Below are positions 1 to 5,092 of a stretch of DNA of 5,092 bases, piece by piece. Origin of the DNA: Acidobacteriota bacterium (GTDB lineage: Bacteria > Acidobacteriota > Terriglobia > UBA7540); the NCBI GenBank assembly GCA_003224665.1, contig QHZM01000115.1, positions 1-5,092 of the forward strand, given 5' to 3'. A model generated the notes under the pieces. The model saw nothing but the letters and a program-made list of their open reading frames with translations, was not told the origin of the DNA and made no database searches. Positions within the stretch are counted from its first letter, which is position 1. The number at the start of each line of letters is the position of its first letter. The position numbers and the translations under genes were made by a program.

Positions 1-1076
1 CCGACCATATCGCCAACCTCGGTGCCCACGTGTTCATCCTGGACCAGTTCCAGTGGACCTCGACCGACGAGGACTGGCTGAAACAGCGCCGCCGAAACAG
101 GCCCCTCCGCATCGAAGACTACAACTTCCTGAAAGAAAACCTGCGAGGCTACAAGAACATCGGGGCGGTCTCCTGGCGCTGGCCGCGACCGAACGCCCGT
201 TACAAGAACCAGACCATCGACGAAATCGGATTCCGGGGCGCCACGCCCAGCATGATCGACATCGGGCTAGAACAGGTGGAGTACGGCCGGTTTATTACCG
301 AATCGGACTATCTCCACAGCGCCATGGTCTGCTTCATCGGCCAGGACCTGGTGGACAAGTTCTTCCCCACCGTGGACCCGATGGGCAAGGTCATCCTCAT
401 TGGCGGCCATCCCTTCGAAGTCATCGGCGTAGCTCGCAAAATCGGCTCCACGCTCGGGGAGAGCGAGGACAACTTTGCCCAGATCCCCTTGACGACCTTC
501 AGCAAACTTTTCGTAGCTCGGCCCCGCATGAACGTGAATGTGCAGGCCTGGAACAGTTTCCAGATAATGGAACTCGAAGACGAAGCCCGCGCCTTGATGC
601 GCGCCCGCCGCCATCTCGCCTACAAAGACGACGACAATTTCGGCATCAACGCTTCCGACACGATCATGGGTCTCTGGGACCAATTGACCGGGGCAATCTT
701 CGCCGCCACGATCGCAATCGTTGCCGTGTTTATGGTCGTGGGGGGCATCGTCATCATGAACATCATGCTGGCCAGCGTCACCGAGCGCACTCATGAAATC
801 GGCATCCGCAAGTCCCTCGGAGCGCGGCGGCGCGACATCCTGATGCAGTTCGTCATCGAGTCCGGCGTGATGGCCTGCACAGGCGGGGTGGTCGGGGTGT
901 TGCTGGCGCTCGTGATCAGCAAGATCGTCGATATGGTCTTCACCGCGTCCGTCCCGGTCACGGCGGTGCTTGTAGGCCTGGCGCTTTCCACGGCGGTCGG
1001 CCTTTTCTTCGGCATCTACCCGGCAAGCCAGGCTGCCAAGCTCGACCCGATCGAGGCCCTTCGGACAGAGAATTGA
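1..1076 (+). CDS. MacB/FtsX-family ABC transporter permease, 5'-truncated by window edge
   Basis: Inner-membrane permease subunit of a MacB-type ABC exporter; substrate not predictable. The reading frame is open from base 3 (visible residues begin DHIANLGAHVF), so the GTG at 30 is internal and the true start lies outside. By comparison with the downstream paralogue about 57-60 N-terminal residues, including TM1, are missing. A fused N-terminal ATPase, as in true MacB, cannot be excluded. The 357 visible residues show a large extracytoplasmic MacB_PCD region (about 1-225, with VDPMGK and HPFEVIGVA typical of the family). Then comes TM2 (about 231-259, ending in the IMNIMLASVTERT motif), the cytoplasmic coupling segment EIGIRKSLGARRRDI, TM3 (about 288-309), TM4 (about 319-341, ending GLFFGIYPA) and the usual C-terminal tail AAKLDPIEALR. 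The stop TGA (1074-1076) lies 2 nt before the next permease, so the two form an operon. The family assignment is firm; calling it a macrolide exporter would be unjustified. Confidence 0.93.
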   Translation, partial: DHIANLGAHVFILDQFQWTSTDEDWLKQRRRNRPLRIEDYNFLKENLRGYKNIGAVSWRWPRPNARYKNQTIDEIGFRGATPSMIDIGLEQVEYGRFITESDYLHSAMVCFIGQDLVDKFFPTVDPMGKVILIGGHPFEVIGVARKIGSTLGESEDNFAQIPLTTFSKLFVARPRMNVNVQAWNSFQIMELEDEARALMRARRHLAYKDDDNFGINASDTIMGLWDQLTGAIFAATIAIVAVFMVVGGIVIMNIMLASVTERTHEIGIRKSLGARRRDILMQFVIESGVMACTGGVVGVLLALVISKIVDMVFTASVPVTAVLVGLALSTAVGLFFGIYPASQAAKLDPIEALRTEN

Positions 1077-1078
1077 CA

Positions 1079-2323
1079 ATGAAAGTCTCCAAGCAGAATG
1101 TCCGTGAGAACTTCTTGCTGGCCCTGGACACGCTTCGCACCCACAAGTTCCGGTCTTTTCTCACCATCCTGGGCGTCCTCATCGGAGTCATGACGGTCAT
1201 CACCGTGGCCTCCGTTTTTGCCGGGCTGGACAACCAAATGGCGGAGGCGGTGAGGGACCTCGGCATGCGGACGCTTTTCATCTTCAAGTGGGAACCCGGG
1301 ATCCGCTTCCGGCTGTCGCGCGAGGAGCGCCTGCGAAAGCCGCTAACCTATGAAGATGCCATGGCCATCCGGGACCAATGTCCCGATATCGAGAAAGTCG
1401 CCGCCGAGAAGTACATCTGGTGGGGGCCTCCGCCCAACCTCAAATACAAGGGGATGGAAATCCTGAACTACAACTTTATCGGCGCAACGACGGATGACTT
1501 CGACGTGATCAACGATTCCCTCGCCGACGGGCGGTTTTTTACTGACGCTGACGATACGCACCGGCGCAACGTGGCCGTGATCGGGGCGGATATCGTCAAG
1601 AGGTTTTTCGAGCACGAAGACCCGATCGGCAAGATGCTGACGGTGGGCAACGATAACTTCCAGGTTATCGGGACCATCGGCCCCCGCAAGCGGTTCCCCG
1701 GCGATAACGGAAGCGACCGCGTGGTAAAAATCCCCTACTTGACCTTCAGGAAGATCTACCCCAACGAAAAAGAAAATTTCCTCGTGGCCATGGCGTATGA
1801 AGGCAGGATGAAAGAGGCCATCGAAGAAGCCGGCAACGTGCTCCGGCGCCGGCGTCACGTGAAGCCTTCCGACCCCGACAGCTTCGGCATTTCCACGGCC
1901 GAATCTCTGATTACACAGTTCCGCGACATCATGGGTATGGTCGTCCTCGTCACGGTGGTGATCTCGTCCATCGGCCTGCTCGTGGGCGGGATCGGCGTCA
2001 TGAACATCATGCTGGTCTCCGTCACCGAGCGCACGCGCGAAATCGGAGTGCGCAAGGCCATCGGCGCGCGCCGCAGCGACATCACCTGGCAATTCCTCCT
2101 CGAAGCGATGACCCTGACCGGGTCGGGAGGGTTATTGGGCATCGCCTTCGGTTGCGGGATGAGCCTTCTGATCCGGGCCCTGGACTTCCTTCCGTCCCAG
2201 GTGCCTCTCTGGTCCGTCGCCGTGGGTTTCATCGTTTCCGTCTGCATCGGACTGTTCTTCGGCATGTGGCCCGCTTTGAAAGCGTCGCGCCTCGATCCCA
2301 TCGTCGCCTTGCGCCACGAATAA
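1079..2323 (+). CDS. MacB/FtsX-family ABC transporter permease, full length
   Basis: Complete 414-residue permease, the usual length for a stand-alone MacB-like permease without a fused ATPase. The N-terminus is short and cytoplasmic (MKVSKQNVRENFLLALDTLRTH), followed by TM1 (about 26-49, FRSFLTILGVLIGV), then the MacB_PCD extracytoplasmic domain (about 50-284, with DGRFFTDADD, DPIGK and FQVIGTIG). TM2 is about 285-314 (LVGGIGVMNIMLVSVTERT), the coupling segment EIGVRKAIGARRSDI about 321-335, TM3 about 344-366 and TM4 about 377-400 (GLFFGMWPA), ending RLDPIVALRHE. I chose the ATG at 1079: it gives the normal family N-terminus and sits 2 nt after the upstream stop. The in-frame TTG at 1073 would overlap that gene by 4 nt and is less likely. 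The ribosome-binding site is weak (GAGA at 1068-1071), which fits translational coupling. Together with the upstream permease it probably forms a heteromeric channel driven by an ATPase outside the window. The substrate is unknown. Confidence 0.95.
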   Translation: MKVSKQNVRENFLLALDTLRTHKFRSFLTILGVLIGVMTVITVASVFAGLDNQMAEAVRDLGMRTLFIFKWEPGIRFRLSREERLRKPLTYEDAMAIRDQCPDIEKVAAEKYIWWGPPPNLKYKGMEILNYNFIGATTDDFDVINDSLADGRFFTDADDTHRRNVAVIGADIVKRFFEHEDPIGKMLTVGNDNFQVIGTIGPRKRFPGDNGSDRVVKIPYLTFRKIYPNEKENFLVAMAYEGRMKEAIEEAGNVLRRRRHVKPSDPDSFGISTAESLITQFRDIMGMVVLVTVVISSIGLLVGGIGVMNIMLVSVTERTREIGVRKAIGARRSDITWQFLLEAMTLTGSGGLLGIAFGCGMSLLIRALDFLPSQVPLWSVAVGFIVSVCIGLFFGMWPALKASRLDPIVALRHE

Positions 2324-2364
2324 GTCCGCGAGGCGCGCAGCCAAGCGGGTGCCCTCCCACGCCA

Positions 2365-3414
2365 TCAGAACAACGCCTTTAAAGTTTCCTTGTAGGGTTC
2401 GCGGGCGATGCCGCGCTCGGTGATGATCGCGCTGACGTATTCGTGCGGAGTCACGTCGAAGGCGGGATGGCGGGCCTCGATACCCTTCGGGGCAATTGAA
2501 ACTCCCGCGAGGTGGGTCACTTCGGAAGGCGAGCGCTCTTCGATGGGAATCTCGTCGCCGGATGCGAGACTGAGGTCAAGGGTCGAAAGGGGCGCGGCTA
2601 CGTAAAAAGGGATCTTGTTTTCACGCGCGAGCACGGCCAGGGTGTAGGTCCCGATTTTATTGGCAACGTCGCCGTTTGCCGCAATGCGGTCGGCGCCCAC
2701 GATCACGGCCTGAATTTCTTTTCTCTTCATGAAGTGACCGGCCATGCTGTCGGTGATCAGGGTAACCGGGATGCCGTCTTTGGCCAGTTCCCAGGCGGTC
2801 AAGCGCGCTCCCTGGAGAAAAGGGCGCGTTTCGTCCACGAAGACGCGGACTTTCTTCCCGTCCGCCACCGCCGAGCGAATGACCCCGAGCGCAGTGCCGT
2901 AACCGCCGGTCGCGAGCGCGCCGGCGTTGCAGTGTGTCAGGAGGTTCGCCGAGTTTTGAACGAGCGCCATGCCGTGGCGGCCGATGGCCTGGTTCACGGC
3001 GATGTCCTCGGCGAGCACGCGCTTGGCCTCTTCGATAAGGTCTGCGCGGGCCGCTGCAATTTTCTCGGGCTCCGAACCATCTCTCGCCAGGCTCTTTTCG
3101 AAAATATTGCGCATTCGTTTGACAGCCCAGAAAAGGTTTACGGCGGTGGGACGGGTCTGAGAAATCGTTTCGGCGATCTTTTCGAAATCGGCGCGAAGTT
3201 CGGCGAGGGTCGCGGCACGGGAATTTTTCACTCCGAGAGCAACCCCCATGGCGGCAGCCACGCCGATCGCCGGTGCCCCGCGGATTACCATTGAGCGCAT
3301 GGCGTCGGCGACTTCTCGATAATCTCGGCAGGTGACGTATGCCTCTTCAGCGGGGAGCCGCCGCTGGTCCACCATCCGCACACCTTCTTCCGTCCACTCA
3401 ATCGTCTTGACCAT
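2365..3414 (-). CDS. mtnA: S-methyl-5-thioribose-1-phosphate isomerase (MtnA)
   Basis: Cytosolic isomerase converting 5-methylthioribose-1-phosphate to 5-methylthioribulose-1-phosphate in the methionine salvage / methylthioadenosine recycling route; belongs to the eIF2B-like fold family. The 349-residue length is typical. Visible family motifs are VIRGAPAIGVAAAMGVALG (about 43-61), RPTAVNLFWAVKRM (88-101), LLTHCNAGALATGGYGTALG (158-177), VFVDETRPFLQGARLTAWEL (191-210), ITDSMAGHFM (220-229), VIVGADRIAANGDVANKIGT (237-256), FYVAAPLSTLD (270-280) and HPAFDVTPHEYVSAIITERG (316-335). Cys162 and Asp242 match the catalytic Cys/Asp pair known from Bacillus subtilis MtnA. The frame stays open upstream to an ATG ending at 3504, but I start at 3414: MVKTIEW is the normal family beginning, AGAAGGA lies just upstream, and a good -10 box lies between the two ATGs. 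No other mtn genes are visible, so complete salvage cannot be inferred here. A ribose-1,5-bisphosphate isomerase is a less likely alternative. Confidence 0.96.
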   Translation of the reverse strand: MVKTIEWTEEGVRMVDQRRLPAEEAYVTCRDYREVADAMRSMVIRGAPAIGVAAAMGVALGVKNSRAATLAELRADFEKIAETISQTRPTAVNLFWAVKRMRNIFEKSLARDGSEPEKIAAARADLIEEAKRVLAEDIAVNQAIGRHGMALVQNSANLLTHCNAGALATGGYGTALGVIRSAVADGKKVRVFVDETRPFLQGARLTAWELAKDGIPVTLITDSMAGHFMKRKEIQAVIVGADRIAANGDVANKIGTYTLAVLARENKIPFYVAAPLSTLDLSLASGDEIPIEERSPSEVTHLAGVSIAPKGIEARHPAFDVTPHEYVSAIITERGIAREPYKETLKALF

Positions 3415-3417
3415 CGG

Positions 3418-3424
3418 TCCTTCT
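3418..3424 (-). promoter_or_regulatory. Ribosome-binding site of mtnA
   Basis: AGAAGGA on the minus strand, with its GAAGG core 4 nt from the ATG at 3412-3414. The spacing is on the short side but usable. It supports the MVKTIEW start over the in-frame ATG 90 nt further upstream. A second purine run, AGGAA (3427-3431), lies 12 nt from the ATG and is probably too far to be the main site. Confidence 0.6.
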
Positions 3425-3462
3425 GCTTCCTGTGATAGCTCCGGCGAGCCGCGCAGACCGCG

Positions 3463-3471
3463 ATTATAGCA
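3463..3471 (-). promoter_or_regulatory. Extended -10 promoter element for mtnA
   Basis: On the minus strand the sequence reads TGCTATAAT: a perfect TATAAT hexamer (3463-3468) preceded by the TGn extended -10 element (3469-3471). No good TTGACA-like -35 lies at 16-18 nt spacing, as expected for an extended -10 promoter that depends little on -35 contacts. Such an AT-rich consensus box stands out in this GC-rich background. Transcription would start near 3456, giving a leader of about 42 nt to the chosen mtnA ATG. Function is inferred from sequence only. Confidence 0.6.
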
Positions 3472-3512
3472 GCCGTTCGTGGCCAGTTGTTCGTTGCACG
3501 CCATCCCGTCTC

Positions 3513-3550
3513 AGGTTGGCAACGGGGCTGCCTCGCGGCATCGACAACCT
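3513..3550. repeat. Nested inverted repeat (possible stem-loop)
   Basis: Outer arms AGGTTG (3513-3518) and CAACCT (3545-3550) are exact reverse complements. Inside them TGCC (3529-3532) and GGCA (3537-3540) form a second exact pair around a TCGC loop. The left interior (10 nt) is longer than the right (4 nt), so the folded form would have an asymmetric internal loop. The structure could form on either strand. It lies upstream of both flanking genes, so it could be part of an untranslated leader of pta, a dispersed intergenic repeat, or chance in GC-rich DNA. No run of T follows, so it is not an obvious intrinsic terminator. Confidence 0.45.
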
Positions 3551-3602
3551 AATCCACTCGACGCGCCACGCGATTCCGGCTAAGCTTGGGCGGCCTTGAA
3601 AC

Positions 3603-3622
3603 GGCGGTAAGCGCTTCCCGCC
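3603..3622. repeat. Near-perfect 20-bp palindrome upstream of pta
   Basis: GGCGGTAAGC / GCTTCCCGCC is self-complementary over all 20 positions except one pair (3608 T opposite 3617 C). It has no loop, and this dyad form suits a dimeric DNA-binding protein better than an RNA hairpin. Its centre is about 80 nt upstream of the pta ATG and about 190 nt from the mtnA start. The overlapping CGCC(ACGC)GGCG (3619-3630) gives a further small hairpin. The operator role is inference; a repeat-family origin is equally possible. Confidence 0.45.
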
Positions 3623-3681
3623 ACGCGGCGCACCGGCGGGCGTCTTTGCGGTCGCCTCGCTCCGGGCGCGAACAGTTATAC

Positions 3682-3688
3682 GAAAAGG
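3682..3688 (+). promoter_or_regulatory. Ribosome-binding site of pta
   Basis: GAAAAGG lies 6 nt before the ATG at 3695, near-ideal spacing. It decides the start: the in-frame TTG at 3689 directly abuts this purine run and could not use it. Confidence 0.65.
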
Positions 3689-3694
3689 TTGGCG

Positions 3695-4711
3695 ATGGAA
3701 ATTCTGGAAAAGCTCCGCGCTCGGGCGCGCGCGAAACCTCAACACATTGTCCTGTTCGAAGGGGAAGAAGACCGCACGCTTGCCGCAGCGGAGATCATCG
3801 AAAAAGAAAAGTTGGCCCGGTTGACGCTGCTGGGCAACGTCGAAAAAATCCGGAGCCGGGTGAAGACGCTCGGCCTCACGCTTTCAAGTTCCGCACTCCT
3901 CGACCCTGGCGCGAGCGACAAGCTGAAGGCCTATGCCAGGTTGCTCCACGAGCGCCGCCGCGCGAGGGGCATGACGGAAGCCGAGGCGCTCACCGGCGCG
4001 CAGGTGCCACGAGTGTTCGCCGGACTGATGGTGGCAGCGGCAGACGCGGACGGCTCCGTCGGCGGAGCGCTGACCACCACGGCGGACACCGTCCGCGCGG
4101 CCCTCTGGACGATCGGCCTCGCGCCCCGGGAGTCTCTGCTCTCGAGTTTTGTCCTGATCGTCTCGCCGCGGCGGGAATTGGGCGTCGAGGGAGCCATGCT
4201 CTTCGCCGATTGCGCCGTGGTGCCCAACCCTTCGCCCGCGCAGCTCGCCAGCATCGCCGTTGCGACCTCGGAGAACGCGCAGGCTCTCTTTGAGGTCGAG
4301 CCGCGAGTGGCCCTGCTGTCTTTCTCAACCAAATCGAGTGCCGAGCACCCCACAGTGCAGGCCGTTCAGGAGGCTGCAAAGACCGTCAAGTCGCGGGCCC
4401 CTCATCTCCTGATGGACGGCGAGCTCCAGCTTGACGCCGCGGTCGTCCCTGAAGTGGCGTCGCTCAAGGCTCCGGGCTCGCCGCTCGGCGGCCGCGCCAA
4501 TGTCCTCATCTTCCCCGACCTGAACTCCGGCAATATCGCCTACAAACTCGCCGAGCGGTTTGGCGGCTGTGAAGCCGTCGGGCCTATCCTGCAAGGCCTC
4601 GCCAAACCTGCAAACGACCTCTCGCGCGGCTGCAAGGTCCAGGACATCGTTAACGTCGTCACCGTCACGGCCATCCAGTCCCTCCACCTTAAACAACATC
4701 GCAGCCAGTAA
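3695..4711 (+). CDS. pta: Phosphate acetyltransferase (PTA_PTB family, short form)
   Basis: Cytosolic enzyme that reversibly converts acetyl-CoA plus phosphate into acetyl-phosphate plus CoA, normally paired with acetate kinase in acetate formation or assimilation. The 338 residues match the single-domain form (Methanosarcina/Bacillus type) without the N-terminal regulatory domains of the long enterobacterial Pta. Motifs: HIVLFEGEEDRTLAAA (17-32), RRRARGMTEAEAL (87-99), ADADGSVGGALTTTADTVRAAL (116-137), LLSFSTKSSAEHP (207-219), LKAPGSPLGGRANVLIFPDLNSGNIAYKL (257-285) and GPILQGLAKPANDLSRGCKVQDIVNVV (296-322). Ser310, Arg311 and Asp317 line up with the catalytic/CoA-site Ser309, Arg310 and Asp316 of the Methanosarcina thermophila enzyme; Arg88 and Arg134 line up with its Arg87 and Arg133. 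The loop normally written STKGSA reads STKSSA here, a mild change. The start is set by the GAAAAGG site. Phosphate butyryltransferase is a less likely alternative because the C-terminal PDLNSGNI...NDLSRGC block is Pta-like. No ackA is visible. Confidence 0.94.
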   Translation: MEILEKLRARARAKPQHIVLFEGEEDRTLAAAEIIEKEKLARLTLLGNVEKIRSRVKTLGLTLSSSALLDPGASDKLKAYARLLHERRRARGMTEAEALTGAQVPRVFAGLMVAAADADGSVGGALTTTADTVRAALWTIGLAPRESLLSSFVLIVSPRRELGVEGAMLFADCAVVPNPSPAQLASIAVATSENAQALFEVEPRVALLSFSTKSSAEHPTVQAVQEAAKTVKSRAPHLLMDGELQLDAAVVPEVASLKAPGSPLGGRANVLIFPDLNSGNIAYKLAERFGGCEAVGPILQGLAKPANDLSRGCKVQDIVNVVTVTAIQSLHLKQHRSQ

Positions 4712-4756
4712 GGACTCCTTTCCCGCCCCCTTCGTGGAAAATTTGCGTTCCTCGTC

Positions 4757-5092
4757 TTAACGACGCCCTCGAGGCCGGCGCGGGTTCGACGCTTTCGTGA
4801 ACCCTCCTCCGCGCCCATGACTCCCTCTGACCTTCTTGGACTTCTCGGCGACGGCGCGCGCCAGTTGTTCTTTGTACTCGACCAGCTTTTTGGCAAGGTC
4901 GGGGTGGGATGTGGCAAGGATTTGAATTGCGAGGATGGCGGCATTGACGGCGCCGGGTTTGCCGATGGATGTGCAGGCGACCGGGACTCCTCCCGGCATT
5001 TGGACGATGGAGAGAAGCGAATCGAGCCCCGCCAGGCTGGTTGTGGGCATAGGGACTCCGATGACGGGAAGAATGGTGTGGGCCGCGACGAC
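4757..5092 (-). CDS. purE: N5-carboxyaminoimidazole ribonucleotide mutase (PurE), N-terminus cut by window edge
   Basis: Class I PurE, which converts N5-CAIR to CAIR in de novo purine synthesis, working after PurK. The frame is open to the last base, giving 111 visible residues; roughly the first 70, including the usual SxSD and nucleotide-binding motifs, lie outside. Seen here are VVAAHTILPVIGVP (1-14), GLDSLLSIVQMPGGVPV (22-38) and the IGKPGAVNAAILAIQILA block (43-60), all strongly typical of the family, then a final helix (PDLAKKLVEYKEQLARAVAEK, about 64-84). The internal ATG at 5048-5050 is not the start. PurE normally ends near that helix; here about 28 more residues follow (84-111), with 11 K/R and no D/E, rich in glycine and proline. 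This could be a genuine basic tail or a frameshift near the native end. The gene converges on pta with a 45-nt gap; purK would be a usual partner but is not visible. Confidence 0.93.
   Translation of the reverse strand, partial: VVAAHTILPVIGVPMPTTSLAGLDSLLSIVQMPGGVPVACTSIGKPGAVNAAILAIQILATSHPDLAKKLVEYKEQLARAVAEKSKKVRGSHGRGGGFTKASNPRRPRGRR

Larger units (their letters stand above)
3415..3694. other. Divergent intergenic region between mtnA and pta
   Basis: These 280 nt separate the divergent starts of mtnA and pta. The left part (3415-3471) is the mtnA leader and promoter. The middle (3513-3550) holds a nested inverted repeat, and the right part (3603-3630) a near-perfect palindrome followed by a small GC-rich hairpin. 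A 93-codon minus-strand ORF (3464-3745) crosses the region, but it runs through the mtnA promoter and the pta start, is rich in R/P/G, and shows no recognisable domain, so I do not call it a gene. I see no tRNA, known riboswitch or insertion sequence. No convincing promoter for pta was found, although one must presumably lie here. Confidence 0.6.

Noticed and set aside
267..1079. 270-codon minus-strand ORF opposite the first permease
   Set aside because: It mirrors a clear permease frame. Its product is rich in D/H/G/A with no recognisable domain, typical of antisense shadow ORFs in GC-rich genes.
1343..2092. 249-codon minus-strand ORF opposite the second permease
   Set aside because: Shadow of the permease, with His/Asp-rich, low-complexity composition and no family motifs.
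2324..2364. Intrinsic terminator between the permeases and mtnA
   Set aside because: A weak GC/GGG...CCC/GC pairing with a bulge is possible around 2345-2362, but there is no T-run on either strand.
2512..3294. 260-codon plus-strand ORF opposite mtnA
   Set aside because: It lies entirely within mtnA, which has all family motifs on the other strand. The predicted product is unrecognisable.
3415..3456. SAM or other methionine-related riboswitch in the mtnA leader
   Set aside because: The predicted leader is only about 42 nt, too short for a known SAM riboswitch aptamer plus expression platform, and no conserved core is visible.
3677..3682. TATACG as a -10 box for pta
   Set aside because: Only four of six positions match, no -35 or TGn element lies at a suitable distance, and it would place the transcript start at or beyond the ribosome-binding site.
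3464..3745. 93-codon minus-strand ORF across the mtnA/pta gap
   Set aside because: It overlaps both the mtnA promoter and the start of pta, has R/P/G-rich composition and shows no domain. More likely a chance frame through a GC-rich intergenic region.
4712..4756. Intrinsic terminator between pta and purE
   Set aside because: Only AAGGA/TCCTT with a one-base loop and a 4-bp GGAA/TTCC pairing are present; neither is a stable hairpin followed by T residues.
1..5092. CRISPR array, insertion sequence, tRNA/rRNA or phage genes
   Set aside because: No regularly spaced direct repeats, transposase-like frames, terminal inverted repeats with target duplications, or tRNA-like cloverleaf were seen.

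Overview
The window comes from a GC-rich bacterial chromosome (roughly 60% G+C by eye). It holds five protein-coding genes, two of them cut by the window edges, packed on alternating strands. The gene content is housekeeping metabolism plus a MacB/FtsX-type export permease pair. Nothing marks it as phage, plasmid or genomic island. Tandem MacB-like permeases beside a stand-alone mtnA, a short-form pta and a class I purE would suit an Acidobacteriota or similar soil/sediment lineage, but this taxonomic guess is inference and weakly held.

Layout: (1) 1-2323, plus strand: two consecutive ABC-transporter permease subunits of the MacB_PCD/FtsX family. The first lacks its N-terminus because of the window edge. 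The second starts 2 nt after the first one stops, so they are almost certainly co-transcribed and probably translationally coupled. (2) 2365-3414, minus strand: mtnA, methylthioribose-1-phosphate isomerase, convergent with the permeases across a 41-nt gap. (3) 3415-3694: a 280-nt divergent intergenic region. It contains a good extended -10 promoter for mtnA, a nested inverted repeat and a near-perfect 20-bp palindrome. (4) 3695-4711, plus strand: pta, a short-form phosphate acetyltransferase with its catalytic residues intact. (5) 4757-5092, minus strand: the C-terminal two thirds of purE, convergent with pta across 45 nt and carrying an unusual strongly basic C-terminal tail.

The genes do not form one pathway. 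The permeases would pair with an ATPase, and perhaps a membrane-fusion protein, encoded upstream of the window. MtnA handles methionine salvage or removal of the 5'-methylthioadenosine by-product, Pta interconverts acetyl-CoA and acetyl-phosphate, and PurE works in de novo purine synthesis. I see no undescribed multi-gene system. The items most worth a second look are the structured mtnA/pta intergenic region and the PurE tail.
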